From assembly GCA_029974875.1 (NCBI GenBank), contig JARKQP010000344.1, forward strand, positions 1 to 12,576: a stretch of 12,576 nucleotides of DNA, in the 5' to 3' direction. Position 1 is the first letter of the stretch. Each line of letters opens with the position of its first letter. The notes beneath the pieces were generated by a model. The model had not been told where the DNA came from, ran no database searches, and was given only the letters and a program-made list of their open reading frames with translations. The position numbers were made by a program, and so were the translations under genes. This document shows, piece after piece, positions 5,650-12,421 of this stretch. This DNA comes from Mobilitalea sp. Lineage in GTDB: Bacteria; Bacillota_A; Clostridia; Lachnospirales; Lachnospiraceae.

Positions 5650-6819
5650 CTGCCAGAGCTCCAGCCCTAAGGACATCGGAGCCGGACGTTCACAGGTTGT
5701 CCGCATCTTATATACCCTGTTTTCCCTGCTGGAGATGTCAAAAGCCGTAAGGGCTTCCACAACATGCTTGGAAAGCTCCGCGTTCAATCTGCTGCTGCGC
5801 TTATCCATTAATGCCTGCGCCATATCAGCCACACCAAAGCCCCTCAGATTGCTGCGGGGAACTGCCTCCGCCGGAAAGGCTAATTCCACTTCCCTCAGGC
5901 ATTCTGCTTTGCACCCATGCATCTTCATCAGCCTGTTAATCGGGACTCCTTTTACTGCTGTGACGATGCGCTCCATTTTCTTACCGTCATAGAGCTTGAC
6001 AGGCCCGCCGAACATATTCGGATCCGGAACATGCATAACTCCTTCCGTACCATAGATCTCTAACTGGGGCAGCTCGGATTCCCAGACATCAAAGCTCATA
6101 TTGACATTTCCGATCAATCCGCTTTCAAATTCCACAATGCCGGCATAATGTGTCGGAACCTCCACCTCAACCATTTCACCCTTGATGCCTCTTTCCTGGC
6201 GTGAAGTTTTTGCAAAGCAGGAAAGCTGCTTTATGGGGCCAAGGAGAGCCACCAATGCGGTTATGTAGTAGGGACCCATATCAAGCATGGGGCCGCCGCC
6301 CTTCTTGTAATAGAATTCCGGCGCCGGATGCCACATTTCATGTCCCGGACCGACTAAATTTGCCGTAAAGCCAAGAACCTTGCCAACAGCCCCCTCATCC
6401 AGCAGCTTGCGGCAGGTCTGGAGCCCTGCACCGAGGAAGGTATCCGGTGCACTGCAAAGAATCAACCCCTTCTCCTTAGCAACATTGGCAGCTTCCTCTG
6501 CATCTTGAATATTTAATGCCAGAGGTTTTTCACAGTAAACATGCTTTCCGGCCTTAAGCGCCTGCAGGTTAACGGGGTGATGGGCTGCAGGGATGGTCAG
6601 ATTAACCACTATTTCAATTTCCGGGTCAGCCAGTAATTCTTCTACGGTACAGGCCTTTGCAAGCCCATACTTTTCCTTTTGCTGCTCTGCTTTTTCTAAG
6701 AACATGTCAGCGCAGGCTTTCACCTCAACATTTTTAAAATTCCGGGTCAGGTTCGTTAAGTAAATATCGCTGATATTTCCACAACCAATTATGCCAATAC
6801 CAATCCGTTTCTGTTCCAT
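5641..6819 (-). CDS. Gfo/Idh/MocA-family NAD(P)-dependent oxidoreductase
   Basis: A 392-residue cytoplasmic dehydrogenase with an N-terminal Rossmann fold (IGIIGCGNISDIY, about 8-20), the family's EKPLA motif with the catalytic Lys (K98), and a C-terminal alpha/beta domain. The substrate-site motif reads GGGPMLDMGPYY (175-185). The His of the common D-x-G-x-H is Tyr here, a known subgroup feature whose substrate I cannot assign. Such enzymes oxidise a hydroxyl of a sugar, cyclitol or glycoside to a ketone, or the reverse. The start at 6819 is favoured because GGAG lies 9 nt upstream; ATG at 6834 would add five residues but has no ribosome site. Divergent from the TIM-barrel pair at 7094, with a matching promoter, it probably acts in the same pathway. 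Confidence 0.92.
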   Translation of the reverse strand: MEQKRIGIGIIGCGNISDIYLTNLTRNFKNVEVKACADMFLEKAEQQKEKYGLAKACTVEELLADPEIEIVVNLTIPAAHHPVNLQALKAGKHVYCEKPLALNIQDAEEAANVAKEKGLILCSAPDTFLGAGLQTCRKLLDEGAVGKVLGFTANLVGPGHEMWHPAPEFYYKKGGGPMLDMGPYYITALVALLGPIKQLSCFAKTSRQERGIKGEMVEVEVPTHYAGIVEFESGLIGNVNMSFDVWESELPQLEIYGTEGVMHVPDPNMFGGPVKLYDGKKMERIVTAVKGVPINRLMKMHGCKAECLREVELAFPAEAVPRSNLRGFGVADMAQALMDKRSSRLNAELSKHVVEALTAFDISSRENRVYKMRTTCERPAPMSLGLELWQMD

Positions 6820-6907
6820 AAGCTCATTCTCCATTCCATAAAATTAATATAAAAAGCCGTACACTACTTTTATCGCTTTTTTCACAATCAAGATGCTATT
6901 GTATTTT

Positions 6908-6936
6908 ATTATCCTATGTCTCTTCTCACTTGTCAA
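6908..6936 (-). promoter_or_regulatory. Promoter of the oxidoreductase gene
   Basis: On the minus strand TTGACA (6936-6931) and GATAAT (6913-6908) are exactly 17 bp apart. This strong sigma-A promoter gives a leader of about 80-90 nt before the start codon. Confidence 0.75.
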
Positions 6937-6945
6937 TATTAATTT

Positions 6946-6967
6946 TATAAAAGTGTTATATAAAAGT
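6946..6967. promoter_or_regulatory. Candidate operator: repeated TATAAAAGT between the divergent promoters
   Basis: TATAAAAGT occurs at 6946-6954 and 6959-6967, 13 bp apart, in the 34-bp gap between the two -35 boxes. An inverted ATAAAAGT lies at 6866-6873, near the start of the oxidoreductase transcript. A regulator bound here could control both directions; the nearby ROK protein is the obvious candidate. This is inference from position only. Confidence 0.35.
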
Positions 6968-6970
6968 ATA

Positions 6971-6999
6971 TTGACAAAGTCCAGCTTCCGTTATATCCT
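6971..6999 (+). promoter_or_regulatory. Promoter of the TIM-barrel gene pair
   Basis: TTGACA (6971-6976) and TATCCT (6994-6999) are 17 bp apart, about 95 nt before the ATG at 7094. The -35 box faces that of the oxidoreductase promoter, with 34 bp between them. Confidence 0.7.
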
Positions 7000-7093
7000 T
7001 TTCTTATGGGTACATATTTTCTTTATTATTATGGTTTGATCTATTTGTCTTGGAGCTATTGCACAATGAATTTAAAAAAGGAGATGGTAAATT

Positions 7094-8068
7094 ATGAAAC
7101 ACGGTATCAGCTTTGAAATGGTTGACCTCCACCGCCAGGAGCCAAACCGGAACATCAGGGAAAGTAAATACTTTTGGGATGAGCTTTATACATTGGTATC
7201 CGCCTCAGGATTTCAATACATAGAAATTCCCTATGAGCCCAAATGGGATTTTGGCGGGCGCTCCGGCGTCCCTCTCACAAACCGTTCCATTACAGTGAAG
7301 TTTCAGAACGCCAAGAATTACCTTGCCCAATTAAACCAGGCTGGGATCAAGGGGATGGTGGGTATCCATCTGGATCCTTCCATATTTTTAGGGGAAAACC
7401 TTGCCATGTTCTTTGGCGCAGCCAACCACTATGGAACAGAAGCCATTGATTTTGCCTCTAAAATTGGTGCTGACTTTTTAACACTTACAGCAACTCCCCC
7501 CATCGGAGCTTTACATACTGTATACCCAAAGGACACCTCCTGGGATGATTTGGTCAAAGCCTTCCTGCAAAAAACTGCCGGACTGATCAACGAGCTTGCT
7601 GATTATGCTGCCCAAAAGGGTGTTAAGCTTTGCCTGAAAAATGAGTATTGGTCCTTACTCCGGGGAAAGGAGGTAGTTCCTTTTATTAGATCCCTTCAGA
7701 CAAAGGTGCTCCTGGATATTGATACTGCCAATCTTAAGATCGCAGGTGTTGATCCGGCAGACCTTATTGCTGAAAATGCAGATTTAATTGGATGTGTCCA
7801 CTTTACCGATACCTCCTTTGTTGATGATGCAGAGTATTATAAGCAGCCGATGCCTGAATTCCCCGACGGCCATGCAACCCAGGTGTTTAAAGATATCGGA
7901 CAGGGTGAAGTTGACTTCCCCAAGATCTTGGCCGCACTTAACAAGGTAAAATATAAAGGAACAATCGTATTTAATTGCCGCCAGACCAGGGATATCTGCC
8001 GTGCTTTACTCCGCACCCGCTATTACATTGACAATAAGCTGACGGCAAGCGATAAAGAATGGAGGTAG
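7094..8068 (+). CDS. Sugar phosphate isomerase/epimerase-family TIM barrel, altered metal site
   Basis: A 324-residue soluble protein of the AP_endonuc_2/xylose-isomerase-like superfamily, in the usual size range. Barrel landmarks are FQYIEIPYEP (40-49), KLCLKNEYW (E184), VLLDIDTAN (D210), GCVHFTDT (H236) and TIVFNCRQTRD. Family members such as D-tagatose 3-epimerase and IolE bind a divalent metal through Glu-Asp-His-Glu. The first three are present, but the final Glu falls at N294 or Cys295. That suggests altered chemistry or a non-enzymatic role. GGAG lies 10 nt before the ATG. The first gene of a two-gene operon, it ends 6 nt before the next start, whose ribosome site lies in its last codons. 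Its N-terminus is closely related to the edge gene at 1-122, but much less to its operon partner. The substrate is unknown. Confidence 0.87.
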   Translation: MKHGISFEMVDLHRQEPNRNIRESKYFWDELYTLVSASGFQYIEIPYEPKWDFGGRSGVPLTNRSITVKFQNAKNYLAQLNQAGIKGMVGIHLDPSIFLGENLAMFFGAANHYGTEAIDFASKIGADFLTLTATPPIGALHTVYPKDTSWDDLVKAFLQKTAGLINELADYAAQKGVKLCLKNEYWSLLRGKEVVPFIRSLQTKVLLDIDTANLKIAGVDPADLIAENADLIGCVHFTDTSFVDDAEYYKQPMPEFPDGHATQVFKDIGQGEVDFPKILAALNKVKYKGTIVFNCRQTRDICRALLRTRYYIDNKLTASDKEWR

Positions 8069-8074
8069 AAAGAT

Positions 8075-8998
8075 ATGTCAAATATAAAGCTCTCCCATAT
8101 GAGTCATTGGAAGACCATCCCTTATAAAAAGATCGATAATTTTAGGGATTTCTATTATGAGGATAAGAGAAACGGCGCCTATTATTCCGATTGGGACAGG
8201 ATTCTGCGTTATCACTTTGCAACGGGCTATGAGGGCATTGAAGTTGCTCCCTGGGATATGGCGGAGATGATGGCCTTGTTTGGAACTCCCCAGAACTTTT
8301 CCAGCTTTGCGAAGGAACGGGGAGTATCCGTAAGCGGTATGTTCCACGGCGCTGACAACTCCCATATTGCAGAAAAATTTGATGAGGTATTGGAAAGCGG
8401 CAAACATGCGGTTGACCTGCTGGAAGCCTTTGGCGGAAAGCATCTGAACACATGCCCCTGCAACAACTATTGCGAGGTAGGCCCCCTTTCCAGGGAGCAG
8501 GTCCGCAATGCGGCAAAGGTCATTACTGAAATAGGGCGCTACGCCGTAGACCATGGTGTCCAGATCGGGTTACACAATGAATTCTTCTGCGCAATCAACA
8601 AAGAAAACCATCGGGAGTTTATTGAATTAACAGATCCCAGATATGTCTTCTATTGTCTGGATACAGCACAGATCGCCATTATCGGTGAAGATATGGTTAA
8701 ATTCTATGATGATTATCATGAGCGGATTAATACCTTCCACTTAAAGGATACCGCTTCCCCTAAACTGCCGGATGAAATCCGTTATAGCAAGGATATAGAA
8801 ATTGTTGATGACGGCACCCGCTGGTTCTGGGAGCCCGGTGAAGGTGTCCTTGATTTCAAAGGGCTTTGGGAGTTAATGAAGAAGTACCAGTTCAAGGGCT
8901 GGGTAACTGTTGAGACGGACGGGACGCCTGACCTTCTGGCCTCCATGGCTTTAACAAGCTACTATGTGAAGCATGAGCTGGCAGCGATTTATAGCTAA
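8075..8998 (+). CDS. Sugar phosphate isomerase/epimerase-family TIM barrel (IolE/tagatose-epimerase-like)
   Basis: A 307-residue AP_endonuc_2-type barrel with a complete predicted metal site: E169 (LHNEFF), D196 (YCLDTAQ), H222 (TFHLKDT) and E280 (VTVETDG), in the spacing usual for these epimerases, isomerases and inosose dehydratases. GYEGIEVAPWD (51-61) is the second barrel strand. W250/W252 before EPGEG lie in the substrate-proximal loop, where such proteins close over a sugar. GGAGG (8061-8065) overlaps the stop of the upstream gene and lies 9 nt from the ATG, so translation is likely coupled. The pair plus the divergent Gfo/Idh/MocA oxidoreductase matches the enzyme set of inositol-type or keto-glycoside pathways, where a dehydrogenase makes a ketone that a barrel enzyme isomerises, dehydrates or cleaves. 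The exact reaction is not readable. Confidence 0.9.
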   Translation: MSNIKLSHMSHWKTIPYKKIDNFRDFYYEDKRNGAYYSDWDRILRYHFATGYEGIEVAPWDMAEMMALFGTPQNFSSFAKERGVSVSGMFHGADNSHIAEKFDEVLESGKHAVDLLEAFGGKHLNTCPCNNYCEVGPLSREQVRNAAKVITEIGRYAVDHGVQIGLHNEFFCAINKENHREFIELTDPRYVFYCLDTAQIAIIGEDMVKFYDDYHERINTFHLKDTASPKLPDEIRYSKDIEIVDDGTRWFWEPGEGVLDFKGLWELMKKYQFKGWVTVETDGTPDLLASMALTSYYVKHELAAIYS

Positions 8999-9053
8999 TA
9001 TACTTTTTATCAAAAGACAGCTTCTTTCCGTATTTTGACTTTATATTTAACCC

Positions 9054-9099
9054 TCACAAGGCCGGCCTTAAATAATTGTATACTTAATCGGCCTTGTGA
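9054..9099. repeat. Hairpin 1 between convergent genes
   Basis: A perfect 11-bp stem, TCACAAGGCCG (9054-9064) with CGGCCTTGTGA (9089-9099), and a 24-nt loop. No U-run follows on either strand. It stands directly before a second, longer hairpin, 55 nt past the TIM-barrel stop. Confidence 0.55.
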
Positions 9100-9105
9100 C
9101 ATAGG

Positions 9106-9159
9106 TACGCCCCAACTGACAGTTAGCTGCATTATGCAGCTAACGTCAATTGGGGCGTA
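9106..9159. repeat. Hairpin 2: long near-perfect inverted repeat
   Basis: Three paired blocks nest around a TTA loop: 9106-9115 with 9150-9159, 9117-9120 with 9145-9148, and 9122-9131 with 9135-9144. That makes 24 base pairs with one mismatch and one bulge. It lies between the convergent TIM-barrel and butyrate-kinase genes and probably blocks read-through or protects 3' ends, although no U-run follows. It could also be a short palindromic interspersed element. The rest of 8999-9229 shows nothing. Confidence 0.6.
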
Positions 9160-9229
9160 TGGCCTGTTGAATCTAGCTCAGTTTGCCATTTTCACCTTCC
9201 TGCTTAAATAGCCATCCGGGCTGCAGCTG

Positions 9230-10363
9230 CTATTTATATTCAACCGCAGATTGTTTGAGATGGTCAAGGCCTTTCCAGACAGGTATTCCCGTGTAATCCT
9301 TCGGTTCTTCCTCTCCTGACAGGACACGAATTGTACCTGCAGCCAACGCTTCCATTTCAAATTCACCTGCATGTACCGTAACAGGTGCTATCCAATCAAC
9401 ATATCCCGTCAGCTTTTCTACAAGATACTTTTCATTTGCGATGCCCCCTGTGAGGATGATCTGATCTACCTTTCCATTTAAGGTAACCGCATATGAACCA
9501 ATTGTTTTTGCTATCTGATAAATCATTGCGTCATAAACAAGGGCAGCATATTTATCTCCGTTATCCATACGTGCTCTGATTTCACGTGCATCAGACGTAC
9601 CCAGATGGTCAACCAGGCCACCGTCCTTCGTAATACGGTTATACAATTCCTTCTCTGTCCACTTACCCGAATAACAGAGCTTCACTAAGTCAACCGCAGG
9701 CAGTGCACCTGCTCTTGTAGGTGCCATCGGTCCATCACCATTGACGATATCGTTGGAATCAGCCATTCTGCCTTTTAAGTGGACAGTTACTGAGGTACCG
9801 CCACCGATATGACAAATTATGAGATTCAAGTCTTCATATTTTCTCCCACTGCTTTTTGCATATCGTATGCCATTTTCTTTCTGATTAAGAGCATGTATTG
9901 AACTGCTGCGGTAGATATCAGAAAAACCGGTAATTCTGACAACATCCATGAATTCGTCAACACAAGGAGGGTTTACAACGAAAGACGGTTTGCCCAATGG
10001 GTCGGCAAAAGCCCTTGCAATCTGACATCCAAGATTGGCGGGATGCTGGACCAGAATCCCTTTTTTTGTATGTTCCAAAAGAAGACCGCTGACGGGATAG
10101 GTTCCACTTATCATGGGATGTGCACTGCCTCCGCGTCCTACAAAAGCATCCATTTCAGCAAGATTGATATTATTCCTTTTTACTGCTTCTAAAATTATCT
10201 CTTTTCTATAGGGCAGCTGATCGCTTATTTCCTTGAACTGCTTAAGCGCTGATGCATCATGCTGCACGTTTTCTGAATAAAGGCATTTTTCATTTTCAAA
10301 AACCGATATTTTGGTTGAAGTCGACCCCGGATTGATAGCAAATACCTTATATTTTCTTTCCAT
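9230..10363 (-). CDS. buk: Butyrate kinase family protein (acetate/butyrate kinase superfamily)
   Basis: A 377-residue cytoplasmic acyl-phosphate:ADP phosphotransferase homologue; butyrate kinases are usually about 355. The acetate-kinase-family signature is NPGSTSTK (11-18). GRGG (77-80), HIGGG (185-189), NGDGPMAPTRAGALP (208-222) and LTGGIANEKY near the C-terminus are all recognisable. Butyrate kinase converts butyryl phosphate plus ADP to butyrate plus ATP, normally next to phosphate butyryltransferase (ptb). No ptb is present here. The sequence departs from the common form at several places as I recall the family, for example FVVNPPCVDE where VVDPVVVDE is usual. It may thus act on another branched or short acyl phosphate. 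CGGAGG lies 8 nt before the ATG. The symbol marks the family, not proven specificity. Confidence 0.82.
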   Translation of the reverse strand: MERKYKVFAINPGSTSTKISVFENEKCLYSENVQHDASALKQFKEISDQLPYRKEIILEAVKRNNINLAEMDAFVGRGGSAHPMISGTYPVSGLLLEHTKKGILVQHPANLGCQIARAFADPLGKPSFVVNPPCVDEFMDVVRITGFSDIYRSSSIHALNQKENGIRYAKSSGRKYEDLNLIICHIGGGTSVTVHLKGRMADSNDIVNGDGPMAPTRAGALPAVDLVKLCYSGKWTEKELYNRITKDGGLVDHLGTSDAREIRARMDNGDKYAALVYDAMIYQIAKTIGSYAVTLNGKVDQIILTGGIANEKYLVEKLTGYVDWIAPVTVHAGEFEMEALAAGTIRVLSGEEEPKDYTGIPVWKGLDHLKQSAVEYK

Positions 10364-10471
10364 TTGTATACCTCCGCAAATATTATGATAGTGTCAAGTT
10401 TGAGCGCGCTACTTTGATTTTGTTCGTTTCCATTTGGTCTTTCTAAAAAACAAAGATTCATGAATGTATAA

Positions 10472-10501
10472 ATTGTAACATCCGCTCCCTAAAAAAAGTA
10501 A
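10472..10501 (-). promoter_or_regulatory. Candidate promoter of the butyrate-kinase gene
   Basis: On the minus strand the extended -10 TGT-TACAAT (TACAAT at 10477-10472) has a weak -35 TTACTT (10501-10496), 18 bp apart. A 10-bp palindrome ATTCATGAAT (10456-10465) lies just downstream, near the expected start of transcription, and could be an operator. Confidence 0.4.
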
Positions 10502-10605
10502 GCCAGTCCTGCTTTTTAATATGGTATAATTGCTCACTACATTTCCAATTTATATTTGGGGTGATAGAATTATAAACAAGGGGATACTGTCTTAGACACA
10601 ATCAG
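10502..10605 (+). repeat. Duplicated AraC-gene leader, copy 1 (orphan)
   Basis: Residues 10502-10570 match 11206-11274 without gaps (61 of 69 bases by eye). Residues 10565-10605 match the AraC leader at 11561-11601 (about 35 of 41), including TAGAATTATAAACAAGGGG. It contains an extended -10, TGG-TATAAT (10522-10530). The AraC start codon TTG is TTA here and no AraC coding follows, so this is a relic of a second promoter/leader divergent from the butyrate-kinase gene. Confidence 0.75.
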
Positions 10606-10642
10606 TTTTTGGAACAATTTACTGCAATTGCGATATAATGCC

Positions 10643-10692
10643 ATACAAAAGTTGGGCAGCAAAATTTTCATTTTGCTACCCAACTTTTGTAT
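10643..10692. terminator. Bidirectional terminator hairpin
   Basis: Arms 10643-10665 and 10670-10692 pair at 22 of 23 positions (one C-A mismatch) around a TTTC loop. CAAAAG at the foot of one arm faces CTTTTG at the other, so each strand has a short U-run after a GC-rich block. It lies 63 nt beyond the stop of the small minus-strand gene at 10755 and would end its transcript. Confidence 0.65.
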
Positions 10693-10754
10693 TAATCCAC
10701 CTTTTATGTATTGTCCCGGCATCATAAAACCATGTATTCTGAATTATTTCAAAC

Positions 10755-11069
10755 TTACCTGCTAATAAGCGGCATAGACAACGGGATAACATCGCCGCCC
10801 AGCATAGTTGCGGTGTCAAATCCTTTCATATCCTCAATAAAATCCTGACTGTCCATAAATGCTTTATCCAGTTCATCAACATTTGCATCCTTCGGATATG
10901 AACAAATTGCGAAAACCCTCGTTGTTCCACCCTCTTTCTTTTCACACCATACATTTTCCGTACGGATTGAAAACTTCTCCAGACTACGTACATGTCTTGC
11001 CCAATGAACCTCAAAATACTGTTTTGCGGCCTCCGGATTTGTGATTGAGTATATCCTTAAGTAATACAT
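10755..11069 (-). CDS. NIPSNAP-like dimeric alpha-beta barrel protein
   Basis: A 104-residue soluble protein beginning MYYLRIYSITNPEAAKQYFE. The beta strand, a long helix carrying H23 and H26 (VHWARHVRSLEKF), then a second strand (VFAICSY) and an acidic helix (DELDKAFMDSQDFIEDMKGF) give the ferredoxin-like layout of NIPSNAP and related stress-responsive A/B barrel proteins, about 100 residues long. Such proteins often accompany catabolic operons, but their role is usually unknown; some act on or carry small metabolites. AAGGAGG lies about 9 nt before the ATG, a near-perfect ribosome site. It is monocistronic, ended by the hairpin at 10643-10692, and transcribed divergently from the AraC-type regulator. 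That makes it a plausible AraC target. The fold assignment is by pattern only. Confidence 0.65.
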   Translation of the reverse strand: MYYLRIYSITNPEAAKQYFEVHWARHVRSLEKFSIRTENVWCEKKEGGTTRVFAICSYPKDANVDELDKAFMDSQDFIEDMKGFDTATMLGGDVIPLSMPLISR

Positions 11070-11176
11070 TTTCTTTTACCTCCTTAAAAATATTAATTGA
11101 GAAATCTAATATACTACAGTTCTGCACGAAGCCCATCCCAAAATGATTCTATAAACAAAGATTAATCTTTAATAAG

Positions 11177-11185
11177 ATTATATCA
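11177..11185 (-). promoter_or_regulatory. Extended -10 promoter for the NIPSNAP-like gene
   Basis: The minus strand reads TGA-TATAAT, a perfect extended -10 (11185-11177), with no clear -35. It would give a leader of about 100 nt. It is close to the oppositely directed promoter in the duplicated leader at 11227-11234. Confidence 0.5.
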
Positions 11186-11205
11186 CCTGAAAGAAATGAA
11201 AATGT

Positions 11206-11274
11206 GCCAGTCCTGCCTTTTAATATGGTATAATTGCCCACTATATTTTTAATTTATATTTGAAGTGCTAGAAT
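11206..11274 (+). repeat. Duplicated AraC-gene leader, copy 2 (5' part with promoter)
   Basis: Ungapped match to 10502-10570. It contains an extended -10, TGG-TATAAT (11226-11234). It ends at TAGAAT (11269-11274), and the same TAGAAT restarts at 11561, where the leader continues into the AraC start. The two parts are split by an insert of 286 bp, or 292 with one TAGAAT copy. Confidence 0.75.
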
Positions 11275-11566
11275 AAGAGTAGTCTTGAAAAGTAACTGGT
11301 AATTCGGCGGATTGTCCATTGAACCTCATATCACATCATAGTAGTTCACTGGTTTACTGTCAGTAGTTAATTTAAAAGTACTTTATCTTTACATCCATAG
11401 TTCACTGATGTACACTCATAAGTAAGGTAATAAACATGGCTACTAATAAGCCAAGATATACTGTCTCCGTTGATGACGATTTATTCCAGAGAATCAAGGA
11501 CTTTCGCTTTGAACATCGCCTCTGGGGTACAACGAAAACGTCAAGAGTTTTCAAGAGCATTAGAAT
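11269..11566. mobile_element. Small insert splitting the AraC leader, with a 6-bp target duplication
   Basis: Comparison with the uninterrupted orphan leader at 10502-10605 shows that 11275-11560 is extra sequence, flanked by direct repeats TAGAAT (11269-11274, 11561-11566). Near its ends are inverted CTTGAAAAGT (11284-11293) and AGTTTTCAAG (11546-11555), matching at 9 of 10 positions. It carries a truncated ribbon-helix-helix frame and no transposase. A MITE-like or recombination-derived insertion fits. The region also has two AGTTCACTG repeats (around 11343 and 11400). Confidence 0.45.
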
Positions 11567-11591
11567 TATAAACAAGGGGGTGCTGTCTTGA
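11436..11591 (+). pseudogene. Truncated ribbon-helix-helix protein frame
   Basis: A 51-codon frame from ATG, with AAGG 9 nt upstream, begins MATNKPRYTVSVDDDLFQRI and continues KDFRFEHR. This is the beta strand and first helix of a small MetJ/Arc-type DNA-binding protein common in Lachnospiraceae, which should go on with a turn and a second helix of about 20 residues. Here the frame diverges after residue 28 and runs on through the insert boundary and the AraC leader (from 11561, IRIINKGVLS), without helix 2. Its stop codon TGA (11589-11591) overlaps the AraC start TTG (11588-11590). It may be a degenerate regulator, or may now act as a leader peptide that couples translation into the AraC gene. 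The family is recalled from memory. Confidence 0.5.
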
Positions 11592-12421
11592 ACTCAATTA
11601 GTCAAAAAAGCAGGATATTACGATTTTCATCATGGATGAGCATATTCCCTTTTGAGGCTTCTTCCACCCGGCTGCATGAAATATCGTGGGTTGAGGCATA
11701 TGCCGGATTTTCCTTTTCGGCTGTTGACATAAAGAGGCTTTTATTTCTTTATACAACTGGCGGCAGCGGCATACTGCGCTATAAAGGTGCGGAATATACT
11801 CTCAAACATGGGGATTCCTTCATAGTTGATATGAACCAGGGAGTTGAAGTCAGCAGCAGTAGCACAGAATGGAGCTTTATCTGGCTGCAGATGAGCAGTT
11901 CACTGGCCTATGAATTATTGAAATATGTTGAATCCAGCAGGGGAAATGTAATAGCCGCCTGTACTGAAGTGCCTATATTATGTGATCAGATATACAGTTT
12001 TGCTAAATCAGGCACATGGTCATCCCGGGCCGATATTGAAATATCTTCCCTGCTTTATCGTCTTATCGGTTTAGTACTTATTTCGACAGTCCAGAACCAC
12101 CGGCTAGAGCATACATTGATCCATATACACAAGCACTATATGGAGGAATTGAGGCTGGCGCAACTGGCAAAGATATCATGTATGAGCCTGTACCATTTTA
12201 TTAGGTGCTTCCGAAGGGAAATCGGAATGACACCGCACGAATATATAAACGAATACCGTATAAAAATAGCTCAGGATCTTTTGATACGTTCGGAAATGGC
12301 CATATCATCAATAGCTTCCGCTGTAGGCTTTGGGGATCCGTCATATTTTGCAGAGTTGTTTAAAAAAGTGACTGGCTGCCTTCCGCGGGAGCATAGAAAG
12401 CTGTACAAAAGGGACAAATAG
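11588..12421 (+). CDS. AraC-family transcriptional regulator
   Basis: A 277-residue regulator. The N-terminal cupin-like sensing domain (about 30-110: TTGGSGILRYKGAEYTLKHGD, FIWLQM) is followed by two C-terminal helix-turn-helices. The first includes LRLAQLAKISCMSLYHFIRCFRREIGMTPHEYI; the second includes ISSIASAVGFGDPSYFAELFKKVTG. The FGDPSYFAELFKKVTGCLP signature is typical of the AraC/XylS family. The start is TTG at 11588, 7 nt after AAGGGGG. A downstream ATG at 11632 lacks so good a site and would remove 15 residues. The N-terminal domain suggests a sugar-like ligand. Its native leader was split by an insert, so it may now be read from the promoter at 11227 through the insert, coupled to the ribbon-helix-helix frame. 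The divergent NIPSNAP-like gene is a likely target. Confidence 0.92.
   Translation: MNSISQKSRILRFSSWMSIFPFEASSTRLHEISWVEAYAGFSFSAVDIKRLLFLYTTGGSGILRYKGAEYTLKHGDSFIVDMNQGVEVSSSSTEWSFIWLQMSSSLAYELLKYVESSRGNVIAACTEVPILCDQIYSFAKSGTWSSRADIEISSLLYRLIGLVLISTVQNHRLEHTLIHIHKHYMEELRLAQLAKISCMSLYHFIRCFRREIGMTPHEYINEYRIKIAQDLLIRSEMAISSIASAVGFGDPSYFAELFKKVTGCLPREHRKLYKRDK

Noticed and set aside
8078..8554. A 158-codon minus-strand frame inside the second TIM-barrel gene
   Set aside because: It is antisense to a gene with all family motifs and has no start signals.
5641..8998. Naming the cluster as inositol (iol) or C-glycoside (dgp) genes
   Set aside because: The families fit both, but no diagnostic partner genes are visible and the key motifs do not decide the substrate.
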